Below are positions 58,081 through 64,000 of a DNA stretch of 64,000 bases, piece by piece (the stretch's first letter is position 1; every line of letters starts with the position of its first letter). Source of the stretch: JAICJR01 sp036494715 (GTDB taxonomy: Bacteria > Actinomycetota > Thermoleophilia > Solirubrobacterales > Thermoleophilaceae); the NCBI GenBank assembly GCA_036494715.1, contig DASXNY010000089.1, positions 1 through 64,000 of the forward strand, given 5' to 3'. The notes below the pieces were generated by a model. It had not been told where the DNA came from and did no database searches. It saw nothing but the letters and a program-made list of their open reading frames with translations. A program made the translations under genes and the position numbers.

Positions 58081-58410
58081 TTAGCGCAGGCTGCGGCTCG
58101 AGGCCTGGCCGATCTTGCGGCCGAGCTCGGCGAGCTGGTCGTCGTCCATACCGACGGTGTCGAAGCCGGCCTCCTCGAGCTCGCGCCGGATCTCGCCGAC
58201 CGCCTCGATCTTGTCGATAGCGCCGGCGAGCTTCTTGAGCGACGTGTTCACGAGGGAATCGTCGAGGGCGGTGCTGCCGTCGGCGGCGGGCTTGAGGAGC
58301 CACGAGCGCAGAGCATTCGCCTCGTCGAGGCTCAGCTCGAGCACGATCAGCTGCTCGGCGACAACCAGGGCCTGCGCGTCAAAGCCGTTGTTCTCATCCA
58401 CAGTGGCCAT
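58081..58410 (-). CDS. Hypothetical acidic helical protein
   Basis: A 109-aa protein not recognised. It is acidic and predicted mostly helical: ALVVAEQLIVLELSLDEANA, SLKKLAGAIDKIEAVGEIRR, and DTVGMDDDQLAELGRKIGQA at the end. There is no membrane segment. The ATG at 58410 is chosen over a longer frame because the upstream residues come from an intergenic region with a large palindrome. It is convergent with the pseudouridine synthase gene (4-nt gap) and divergent from aroH. Confidence 0.68.
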   Translation of the reverse strand: MATVDENNGFDAQALVVAEQLIVLELSLDEANALRSWLLKPAADGSTALDDSLVNTSLKKLAGAIDKIEAVGEIRRELEEAGFDTVGMDDDQLAELGRKIGQASSRSLR

Positions 58411-58453
58411 CCTTTGACCGTTTTTCTCCCTGCAAGAGGGCTGGGCGATGGGC

Positions 58454-58471
58454 TGCGCCACGCGTGGCGCA
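58454..58471. promoter_or_regulatory. 18-bp perfect palindrome between divergent genes
   Basis: TGCGCCACGCGTGGCGCA is self-complementary over 18 bp. It lies 44 nt upstream of the hypothetical gene start, with a possible minus-strand promoter (TTCAAA, 17 nt, GTTAAT) whose start would fall in it. It could be an operator or a 5' hairpin. Confidence 0.6.
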
Positions 58472-58549
58472 TTAACTAATCGGCTTTGTGCAATTTGAAC
58501 TTGAGCCGCGCAACCGCCCTGACTGGCCGCTCCGTCACAATGCTGGGCC

Positions 58550-58915
58550 GTGAGATTGCAAGCCCTGAGGGGCGCGACAACCGTTGAGACGAACGAGGCA
58601 AGCGCGATCCTCGAGGCCACCGAGGAGCTCGTGAGCGCCGTGCTCGAGCGCAACCGGCTCGCGGTGGACGACCTCGTGAGCTGCATATTCACCTGCACGG
58701 AGGACCTCGACGCGGAGTTCCCGGCGGTGGCCGCCCGGCGGATCGGCCTGAGCCGCGTGCCCCTACTGTGCGCGCGCGAGATCCCGGTGGCGGGCGCGCT
58801 GCCGCGCGTGATCCGGCTGATGCTGCACTGCTACCCGGCCGCCGACGTCGAGCCGCAGCACGTCTACCTGCGCGAGGCCGCGGCGCTGCGGCAGGACCTG
58901 CAGGGCGCGCAATGA
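58550..58915 (+). CDS. aroH: Chorismate mutase, AroH type
   Basis: Trimeric chorismate mutase (121 aa) converting chorismate to prephenate, the branch to Phe and Tyr. LQALRGATTVETNEASAILE, ERNRLAVDDLVSCIFTCTED, DLDAEFPAVAARRIGL and the C-terminal HVYLREAAALRQDL hold the conserved active-site Arg, Glu and Tyr positions of this fold. It starts at a GTG. Its stop overlaps the ATG of the aminotransferase gene, tying prephenate formation to transamination. Confidence 0.92.
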   Translation: MRLQALRGATTVETNEASAILEATEELVSAVLERNRLAVDDLVSCIFTCTEDLDAEFPAVAARRIGLSRVPLLCAREIPVAGALPRVIRLMLHCYPAADVEPQHVYLREAAALRQDLQGAQ

Positions 58916-59994
58916 GCCTCGAGTTCACGAACCGCGCGCTGTCGATCCCCTTCTACCCGGCGGCCGACACCTACCGGTTCGACGGCGAGCTCGTGAAGCT
59001 CGCCTCCAACGAGACGCCCTGGGCGCCGCACGCCGCCGTGCTCGAGGCGGTGGAGGCGGCGATGCGCAACCTCAACCGCTACCCAGACCCGAGTGCGTCG
59101 AAGCTGCGCCACCGCATCTCGGACCGCACGGGCGTACCGGTGTCCGGGATCGCGATCGGCAACGGCTCGTGCGACATCCTGCTGGCCGCGGCGGAGGCGA
59201 TGCTCGAACCGGGCGCGGAGCTCGTCTACGCGTGGCCGTCGTTCTCGATGTACCCACACCTGGCGGCGATGACGGGCGCCCGCGCGGTCACCGTCCCGCT
59301 CGACGCCGACGGCCGCCACGACCTCGACGCGATGGCGCGCGAGGTGACCGCGGCCACGCGCATCGTGCTCGTCTGCAACCCCAATAACCCGACCGCCACG
59401 GCGCTCCCGATCGAGCAAGTCGACGAGTTCGTGGCCGGGCTGCCGCGGCACGTGGCGGTGATCGTCGACGAGGCCTACGTGGAGTTCTCGACCATGCAGG
59501 ACCCGGACGAGTCGCTGCCGCTCCTCAGGCGCCACCCGAACCTGGTGCTGTTGCGCACCTTCTCGAAGGTCTACGGGCTGTGCGGGCTGCGCGTCGGCTA
59601 CGCGCTCTGCTCGGAGGACTTCCGCATCGGCGTCGACCGCGTGCGCCAGCCGTTCTTCGCGAACATGCTCGCCCAAGCCGCCGCCGCCGAGGCGCTGCTC
59701 CACCAGGACGAGGTGGCGCGGAGGGTGGAGCGCACCGCCATCGAGCGAGTCTTCGTCGAGGACGAGCTGCACGAGCGCGGCCTCGAGACGACGGAGGGCC
59801 AGGCCAACTTCTCCTGGGTGTCGCTCGGAGACCGCGACGAGGCCGCGGTGATGAGCGGGCTGTCCGAGCGGGGCGTGATCGTGCGCGCCGGCACCGCACT
59901 CGGCGAGGAGGGCCGGCTGCGGGTGACCTACGGCACGCGTCACGAGAACGAGCGCTTCCTGACGGCGCTCGACGAGGTACTGGCAGGATTGTGA
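58912..59994 (+). CDS. hisC: HisC-like aminotransferase (histidinol-phosphate or aromatic)
   Basis: PLP class I/II aminotransferase of 360 aa. KLASNETPWAPHAAVLEAVE, NRYPDPSASKLR, NGSCDILLAAAEA, VCNPNNPTAT, VDEAYVEFS and RTFSKVYGLCGLRVGYAL (Schiff-base Lys in S-K-x-Y) define the HisC family. HisC-like enzymes often also act on aromatic keto acids. Its coupling to aroH and proximity to aroF and aroA favour an aromatic or prephenate aminotransferase role here; histidine genes are absent nearby. Confidence 0.88.
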   Translation: MSLEFTNRALSIPFYPAADTYRFDGELVKLASNETPWAPHAAVLEAVEAAMRNLNRYPDPSASKLRHRISDRTGVPVSGIAIGNGSCDILLAAAEAMLEPGAELVYAWPSFSMYPHLAAMTGARAVTVPLDADGRHDLDAMAREVTAATRIVLVCNPNNPTATALPIEQVDEFVAGLPRHVAVIVDEAYVEFSTMQDPDESLPLLRRHPNLVLLRTFSKVYGLCGLRVGYALCSEDFRIGVDRVRQPFFANMLAQAAAAEALLHQDEVARRVERTAIERVFVEDELHERGLETTEGQANFSWVSLGDRDEAAVMSGLSERGVIVRAGTALGEEGRLRVTYGTRHENERFLTALDEVLAGL

Positions 59995-59998
59995 GGCC

Positions 59999-60640
59999 GT
60001 GCTACCGGACTCCTCGCATCTCACCCTCTTCGTCAGCACCACGATCGTGCTGCTGCTCATCCCCGGGCCGGCGGTGCTCTACATCGTCGCCCAGAGCGTC
60101 GAGCACGGCCGCCGCGCCGGACTCACCGCGGTAGGCGGGGTCCACGTCGGCTCGACGGTGCACGTCGCCGCTGCCACGGTGGGGCTGTCGGCGCTGCTCG
60201 TGTCCTCTGCGCTCGCGTTCTCGGCCGTGAAGCTGGTAGGCGCGGCCTACCTGATCGTCCTCGGGATCCAGCGGCTGATGGACCGCGGCTCGGCAGGCGA
60301 GCCGTCCGCCGGCAACGAGCGCAGCCTGGGCAACATCTTCCGCCAGGGCATCGTCGTGAACGTGCTCAATCCGAAGACCGCGCTGTTCTTCTTCGCCTTC
60401 CTGCCGCAATTCGTCGACCCAAGCCGCAGCGCAGCGCCGCAGATCGCGGTGCTCGGGCTGATGTGGATCGCGATCGGACTGTTCAGCGACAGCCTCTACG
60501 CCGTGCTGTCGGGCACGGTGGGCGCGGCCGTGCGCCGGCGCCCCGGCTTCGGGCGTGCGCAGCGTGTGGTCACCGGGTTCGTGCTGATCGGCCTCGGCGT
60601 CGCCGCGGCGCTCACCGGGCGCAGGACCCAGCACACATGA
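59999..60640 (+). CDS. LysE-family amino acid exporter
   Basis: A 213-aa membrane protein with about six helices and the LysE/RhtB hallmarks LLLIPGPAVLYIVAQSVEHG near the N-terminus, KLVGAAYLIVLGIQRLM, and VVNVLNPKTALFFFAFLPQF. Such proteins export lysine, threonine, homoserine or other amino acids. Its place inside the aromatic gene run suggests, but does not prove, an aromatic or related substrate. The GTG start is 4 nt after hisC, and its stop overlaps the methyltransferase ATG. Confidence 0.88.
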   Translation: MLPDSSHLTLFVSTTIVLLLIPGPAVLYIVAQSVEHGRRAGLTAVGGVHVGSTVHVAAATVGLSALLVSSALAFSAVKLVGAAYLIVLGIQRLMDRGSAGEPSAGNERSLGNIFRQGIVVNVLNPKTALFFFAFLPQFVDPSRSAAPQIAVLGLMWIAIGLFSDSLYAVLSGTVGAAVRRRPGFGRAQRVVTGFVLIGLGVAAALTGRRTQHT

Positions 60641-61425
60641 GCGACATCAGCGAGCACGCCGCCGCCAACCAGGCGTTTTGGAACGAGCAGGCGGCCGATT
60701 ACGTCGAGGACGCGCACCAGAAGTGGGCCGGCAACGAGCCGAACTGGGGCATCTGGAGCGAGCCCGAGGCGAACATCGGGATCGTTCCCGACGTCGACGG
60801 GCTCGACGTCGTCGAGCTCGGCTGCGGCACCGCCTACTGGTCCGCCTGGTTCGCGCGCCGCGGCGCGCGGCCCACCGGCATCGACCTCTCGGAGCGCCAG
60901 CTCGAGACGGCGCGCGCGATGCAGGCGGAGCACGGGCTCGAGTTTCCGCTGATCCACGCGAGCGCCGAGCGCGTGCCACTGCCGGACGCCGGCTTCGACT
61001 TCGCCTTTTCGGAGTACGGGGCGAGCCTCTGGTGCGACCCGTACGTGTGGATTCCCGAGGCGGCGCGCCTCCTGCGCCCGGGCGGGGGCCTGCTGTTCCT
61101 CACGAGCGGGATCCTCAGCGTGCTGTGCAGCCCGCAGGGCGACGAGCCGACGGGCGAGCGGCTGCTGAACGACCTGTTCGGACTCCACAAGATCGACTGG
61201 GACGACGACGACAGCATCTCGTTCCACCTGCCGCACGGGCAGTGGATCAAGCTGCTGCGCGAGGCCGGCTTCGCGATCGAGGCCCTGCACGAGCTGCAGG
61301 TGTCCGCGGACGCGCCGCCGACGCGCTACGACTGGATGCCCAAGGAGTGGGCGCGCCGCTGGCCGTGCGAGGAGCTCTGGCTCGCGCGAAAGTCAGCCAC
61401 CGCGCTGGACAATGCGGGCGCCTAG
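60637..61425 (+). CDS. SAM-dependent class I methyltransferase
   Basis: A 262-aa Rossmann methyltransferase. Motif I VVELGCGTAYWSAWFARRGA, motif II GIDLSERQLETARAM, then HASAERVPLPDAGFDFAFSE and EAARLLRPGGGLLFLTSG. The substrate is unknown; the family includes UbiE/UbiG-like and many small-molecule enzymes. The ATG overlaps the LysE stop. The probable promoter of the aroF leader lies within its last 20 bases. Confidence 0.85.
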   Translation: MSDISEHAAANQAFWNEQAADYVEDAHQKWAGNEPNWGIWSEPEANIGIVPDVDGLDVVELGCGTAYWSAWFARRGARPTGIDLSERQLETARAMQAEHGLEFPLIHASAERVPLPDAGFDFAFSEYGASLWCDPYVWIPEAARLLRPGGGLLFLTSGILSVLCSPQGDEPTGERLLNDLFGLHKIDWDDDDSISFHLPHGQWIKLLREAGFAIEALHELQVSADAPPTRYDWMPKEWARRWPCEELWLARKSATALDNAGA

Positions 61426-61435
61426 CTGGTACAAG
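61406..61435 (+). promoter_or_regulatory. Probable promoter of the aroF leader
   Basis: TGGACA (61406-61411), an 18-nt spacer and TACAAG (61430-61435), one and two mismatches from consensus. Transcription would start about 61442-61444, at the ATG of the leader peptide, making it leaderless like several other genes here. Confidence 0.5.
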
Positions 61436-61443
61436 TTCGTACG

Positions 61444-61530
61444 ATGGATGGCATAGGCACGCACCGCCTTTCGACGAGCGCCCACTGCGGCGCCCGCGTG
61501 CTTGCCTATTACGCCTGGCGATTTATCTAG
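61444..61530 (+). CDS. aroF leader peptide rich in aromatic codons
   Basis: A 28-codon ORF starting ATG at 61444 and stopping TAG at 61528-61530, 116 nt before aroF. The peptide begins MDGIGTHRLS and ends Tyr22-Tyr23-Ala-Trp25-Arg-Phe27-Ile28. Four of the last seven codons encode the three aromatic end-products of the pathway started by AroF. Leader peptides of this type (trpL, pheL, hisL) act in ribosome-mediated attenuation. The ORF is followed at once by competing inverted repeats. No Shine-Dalgarno is present; a leaderless start is likely. I know of no described aroF leader of this form. Confidence 0.7.
   Translation: MDGIGTHRLSTSAHCGARVLAYYAWRFI
61453..61509 (+). promoter_or_regulatory. 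Hairpin within the aroF leader ORF
   Basis: ATAGGCACGCAC (61453-61464) pairs with GTGCTTGCCTAT (61498-61509) at 11 of 12 positions over a 33-nt loop. The 3' arm ends on the first Tyr codon. A translating ribosome would melt it. Confidence 0.6.
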
Positions 61531-61618
61531 GCGTCCGGCCGCGCGCGCTTTCGAGCGACCGACCGATATCCGAGTGCCGGACGCCACCATCGCCCGGCTC
61601 CCCGTGAGCCACCGTCCG
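61512..61618 (+). promoter_or_regulatory. Mutually exclusive stems of the aroF attenuator
   Basis: Three helices compete. CGCCT (61512-61516) with AGGCG (61529-61533). GGCGTCCGGC (61530-61539) with GCCGGACGCC (61576-61585), a perfect 10-bp stem whose 5' arm begins on the leader stop codon. CGGACG (61578-61583) with CGTCCG (61613-61618), enclosing GGCTC-cccgt-GAGCC. A ribosome stalled at the aromatic codons leaves the 10-bp stem free to form; one at the stop codon covers its 5' arm. No T-run follows, so control may be Rho-dependent or translational. Confidence 0.6.
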
Positions 61619-61646
61619 TAGGATTCAGACTTCAGAAAGGCACCAG

Positions 61647-62672
61647 ATGATGATCGTTATGAAAGAGGGCGCGACGACCGAAGAGGTGGCGGCGGTCGTC
61701 CGGCGCGTCGAATCGGTGGGCGCCAAGGCGCACATCTCAGAGGGCGAGCTCGTGACGGTGATCGGCGCGATCGGCGACCGCGAGCACGTGGACAACCTCG
61801 GCCTCGAGGGCTTCCCCGGAGTGGACCACCTGGTCCCGATCCTCAAGCCCTACAAGCTCGCCTCCGCGCAATACAAGCGCGGCGAACGCACGGTGGTGGA
61901 GGTGGACGGCCGCAAGATAGGCGGCAACTACTTCGCCACGATCGCTGGGCCGTGCACCGTCGAGTCGCGCGAGATCATGCTCGACACGGCGCGCGTGGTG
62001 CGCGACTCGGGTGCCCAGATGCTGCGCGGCGGCGCGTACAAGCCGCGCACCTCGCCGTACTCGTTCCAGGGACTCGGCGACGCCGGGCTGCCGCTGCTCG
62101 CCGAGGCCAAGGCCGAGACCGGCCTGCCGGTGGTCACCGAGCTGATGGACGTGCGGGACCTCGAGGCAGTGCTCCAGGTTGCGGACGTGATCCAGGTGGG
62201 CGCGCGCAACATGCAGAACTACACGCTGCTCACGGAGCTCGGGCGCGCCGGGCGGCCGGTGCTGCTCAAGCGCGGCCTGTCCTCGACGATCGAGGAACTG
62301 CTCATGTCCGCCGAGTACGTGCTGAAGGAGGGCAACCCCAACGTGATCCTCTGCGAGCGCGGGATCAGGACCTTCGAGCCGAGCTACCGCTTCACGCTCG
62401 ACCTGATGGCGATCCCGGTGCTGCGCGAGCTGTCGCACCTGCCGGTGGTGGTCGACCCGAGCCACGCCACAGGGCGGCGCGACTGGGTGCTGCCGATGTC
62501 GCTGGCGGCGGCGGCGGCGGGCGCCGACGGGATCATCGTCGAGGTCCACCCCGAGCCCGAGCGGGCGATCTGCGACGGGCCGCAGCAGCTGCGGACCGAG
62601 GGCTTCGCCGACTACGTGCGCCAGCTCGAGGTGGCCGCGCAGCTCGCGGGCAAGGACTTTGCGCAGGTCTAG
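61647..62672 (+). CDS. aroF: DAHP synthase (3-deoxy-7-phosphoheptulonate synthase)
   Basis: First enzyme of the shikimate pathway, condensing phosphoenolpyruvate with erythrose 4-phosphate. The 341-aa chain has an N-terminal ferredoxin-like regulatory domain (MIVMKEGATTEEVAAVVRRV, to about 70) as in Thermotoga-type (type I beta) enzymes, usually the site of Tyr/Phe feedback. The TIM barrel follows: IAGPCTVES, MLRGGAYKPRTSPYSFQGLG, QVGARNMQNY, LKRGLSST, VVVDPSHATGRRD and IIVEVHPEPE. Two ATG codons (61647, 61650) follow GAAAGG at a good distance. A 28-aa aromatic leader peptide precedes it. Confidence 0.95.
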   Translation: MMIVMKEGATTEEVAAVVRRVESVGAKAHISEGELVTVIGAIGDREHVDNLGLEGFPGVDHLVPILKPYKLASAQYKRGERTVVEVDGRKIGGNYFATIAGPCTVESREIMLDTARVVRDSGAQMLRGGAYKPRTSPYSFQGLGDAGLPLLAEAKAETGLPVVTELMDVRDLEAVLQVADVIQVGARNMQNYTLLTELGRAGRPVLLKRGLSSTIEELLMSAEYVLKEGNPNVILCERGIRTFEPSYRFTLDLMAIPVLRELSHLPVVVDPSHATGRRDWVLPMSLAAAAAGADGIIVEVHPEPERAICDGPQQLRTEGFADYVRQLEVAAQLAGKDFAQV

Positions 62673-62690
62673 CGCCGGCGTCGCTCGCGA

Positions 62691-64000
62691 GTGGTGAACC
62701 GCCCGGCGCCCGGCAGCACGAGCGCGCGCTTCGGGCCGTCCGGACGGCTGAGCGGCAGCGTCACCCCGCCGGCGGACAAGTCGATCTCGCACAGGGCGGC
62801 ACTGTTCGGCGCGATGTCGGACGTGCCCGTGAGCGTCCGCAATTACCTGCGCGCCGCCGACACAGAGTCGACGCTCAGCGCGGTGCAGGCGCTCGGCGCC
62901 GGCGTCGATGACAGTGGGGACGAGCTGGTGATCCGCGGCGTCGGGCTGCACACGCCCGCCGAGGTGACCGGCGGCCGCCTCGACGTCGGCAACTCGGGCA
63001 CGCTGCTGCGCCTGCTGCCCGGCTGGCTCGCGGGCCAGCCCGGTGGCGAGTGGACGCTCGACGGCGACGACTCCATCCGCCGGCGCCCGGTGGAGCGCGT
63101 GGCCGGGCCGCTGCGGCAGATGGGCGCCTCGATCGACACGCGCGAGGGTGGCATGCCGCCGCTGCTCGTGCGCGGCACCTCGCTGACCGGGATCGACTAC
63201 GACCTGCCCGTCGCGAGCGCGCAGGTGAAGACGTGCGTGCTGATCGCCGGACTCCTGGCGGCCGGCTCGACCAGCGTCACCGAGTCGTCGCAGAGCCGCG
63301 ACCACACCGAGCGGCTGCTCAGCCGCGCCCGCGTGCCGTTCACGCGCGAGGGGCTGACCGTGACGGTGAGCGCCGTGGACGAGCTCGAGCTCGACGACGT
63401 GGTGGTACCGGGCGACCCCTCGTCGGCCGCGTTCCTGGCTGTGGCGGCGTGCCTCGTGCCGAAGTCGCGCATCGTGATCGAGGGCACCTGCCTCAACTGG
63501 ACGCGCACCGGCTTCTTCCGAATCGCTCAACGCATGGGCGCCGTGATCCTCGGCGACCTCGAGGAGCCGGGCGCCGGCGCGAGCGGTGAGGAGCCGATCG
63601 GCGAGCTAGACGTCGCGGCGTCTCCGCTCGTGGGCACCGAGGTGCTGCCGGAGGAGGTGCCGCTGGCGATCGACGAGCTGCCGCTCGTGGCGCTGCTCGG
63701 CTGCTTTGCCGAGGGCGACACCGTGGTGCGCGGCGCTGCCGAGCTGCGCATCAAGGAGACCGATCGCATCGAGGGCGTGGTGAACGGCCTGCGCGGGCTG
63801 GGCGCGCAGCTCGAAGCCACCGAGGACGGCTTCGTCGTCCACGGCGGCACCGGCATCGAGGGTGGGACGATCGACTCGCTGGGCGACCACCGGCTGGCGA
63901 TGCTCGGCGCGGTGGCGGGGCTCGCCTCGCGGAGCGGTGTGGAGGTGCTCGGTATGGACGCCGCGGCGGTGTCCTACCCCGGCTTCGAGGCGGACCTCAG
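62691..64000 (+). CDS. aroA: 5-enolpyruvylshikimate-3-phosphate synthase (3' end cut by window)
   Basis: Transfers enolpyruvyl from PEP to shikimate 3-phosphate. The start is one of two GTG codons (62691 or 62694), 18 nt after aroF; the frame runs open to the window end, 436 codons. RLSGSVTPPADKSISHRAAL holds the substrate-binding Lys-Ser, then GNSGTLLRLLPGWLAGQPGG, DYDLPVASAQVKT, PGDPSSAAFLAVAACLVP, RIKETDRIEGVV and the DHRLAM motif near the end. SGT in place of the N-A-G-T sequence of glyphosate-sensitive plant/E. coli type enzymes is typical of class II-like members. Only about ten residues should be missing. Co-transcribed with aroF. Confidence 0.94.
   Translation, partial: MVNRPAPGSTSARFGPSGRLSGSVTPPADKSISHRAALFGAMSDVPVSVRNYLRAADTESTLSAVQALGAGVDDSGDELVIRGVGLHTPAEVTGGRLDVGNSGTLLRLLPGWLAGQPGGEWTLDGDDSIRRRPVERVAGPLRQMGASIDTREGGMPPLLVRGTSLTGIDYDLPVASAQVKTCVLIAGLLAAGSTSVTESSQSRDHTERLLSRARVPFTREGLTVTVSAVDELELDDVVVPGDPSSAAFLAVAACLVPKSRIVIEGTCLNWTRTGFFRIAQRMGAVILGDLEEPGAGASGEEPIGELDVAASPLVGTEVLPEEVPLAIDELPLVALLGCFAEGDTVVRGAAELRIKETDRIEGVVNGLRGLGAQLEATEDGFVVHGGTGIEGGTIDSLGDHRLAMLGAVAGLASRSGVEVLGMDAAAVSYPGFEADL

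Noticed and set aside
61393..61590. 65-aa minus-strand ORF covering the aroF leader
   Set aside because: It has no family resemblance or Shine-Dalgarno and is antisense to the more meaningful leader peptide and stems.
1..64000. tRNA, rRNA, insertion sequences or prophage
   Set aside because: I looked in all spacers longer than about 70 nt for cloverleaf, rRNA or transposase signatures and found none; small divergent RNAs could still be missed by eye.

Overview
The window is high-GC chromosomal DNA from an actinobacterium. The layout points to the class Thermoleophilia (Solirubrobacterales-like). The signs are an actinobacterial-type division and cell-wall (dcw) cluster with mraZ, rsmH and ftsZ but no ftsA, many 4-nt stop/start overlaps, frequent GTG starts, several probable leaderless promoters, and a DUF5679 miniprotein. 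The taxonomic call is inference. I see no rRNA, tRNA, IS element, prophage or CRISPR array, and no gene-free stretch longer than about 300 bases.

Layout. 1-5.5 kb: lipoprotein, nitroreductase, glpD, folP, phosphoesterase, DUF5679 and PRC-barrel genes. 5.5-13.3 kb: two divergent transporter/oxidoreductase-MarR pairs flank a tight run encoding a cyclic-2,3-diphosphoglycerate synthetase, a 2-phosphoglycerate kinase, a transaldolase and a degenerate Rho paralogue. 13.4-21 kb: a two-component system fused into an operon with a CpaB-like gene, azlCD, a principal-type sigma factor, an ArsR regulator and the Tad motor genes tadA-tadB-tadC. 21-39.3 kb: the dcw cluster (mraZ, rsmH, ftsL-like, ftsI, murE, murF, mraY, murD, ftsW, murG, murC, murB, ftsQ, ftsZ), interrupted between murG and murC by a signalling/stress island (RsbW-like kinase, STAS protein, cNMP-binding protein, superoxide dismutase, Pro-rich miniprotein). 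39.5-45.2 kb: a phosphorelay cluster with a very large PAS/GAF histidine kinase and several partial or degenerate response regulators. 45.3-49.6 kb: a complete glycine cleavage set gcvT-gcvH-gcvPA-gcvPB. 49.6-58.4 kb: trpS, scpA, scpB, polysaccharide deacetylase, LysR, DMT exporter, rlmN, GNAT, nitrilase and pseudouridine synthase. 58.5-64 kb: an aromatic amino acid region (aroH, hisC-like aminotransferase, LysE exporter, methyltransferase, aroF, aroA cut by the window end).

Most notable observations. (1) A 28-codon leader ORF precedes aroF and ends Tyr-Tyr-Ala-Trp-Arg-Phe-Ile-stop. It is followed by mutually exclusive inverted repeats, which is the architecture of a ribosome-mediated attenuator sensing all three aromatic amino acids. 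(2) A two-gene module would make cyclic 2,3-diphosphoglycerate, a compound best known from methanogenic archaea. (3) A Rho-like protein has lost the Walker A lysine and the catalytic glutamate. (4) Several intergenic arrays have a 7-nt period, two of them starting at or across a stop codon, resembling the heptanucleotide STRR repeats of cyanobacteria. All functional statements are read from sequence and family knowledge; no searches were run.
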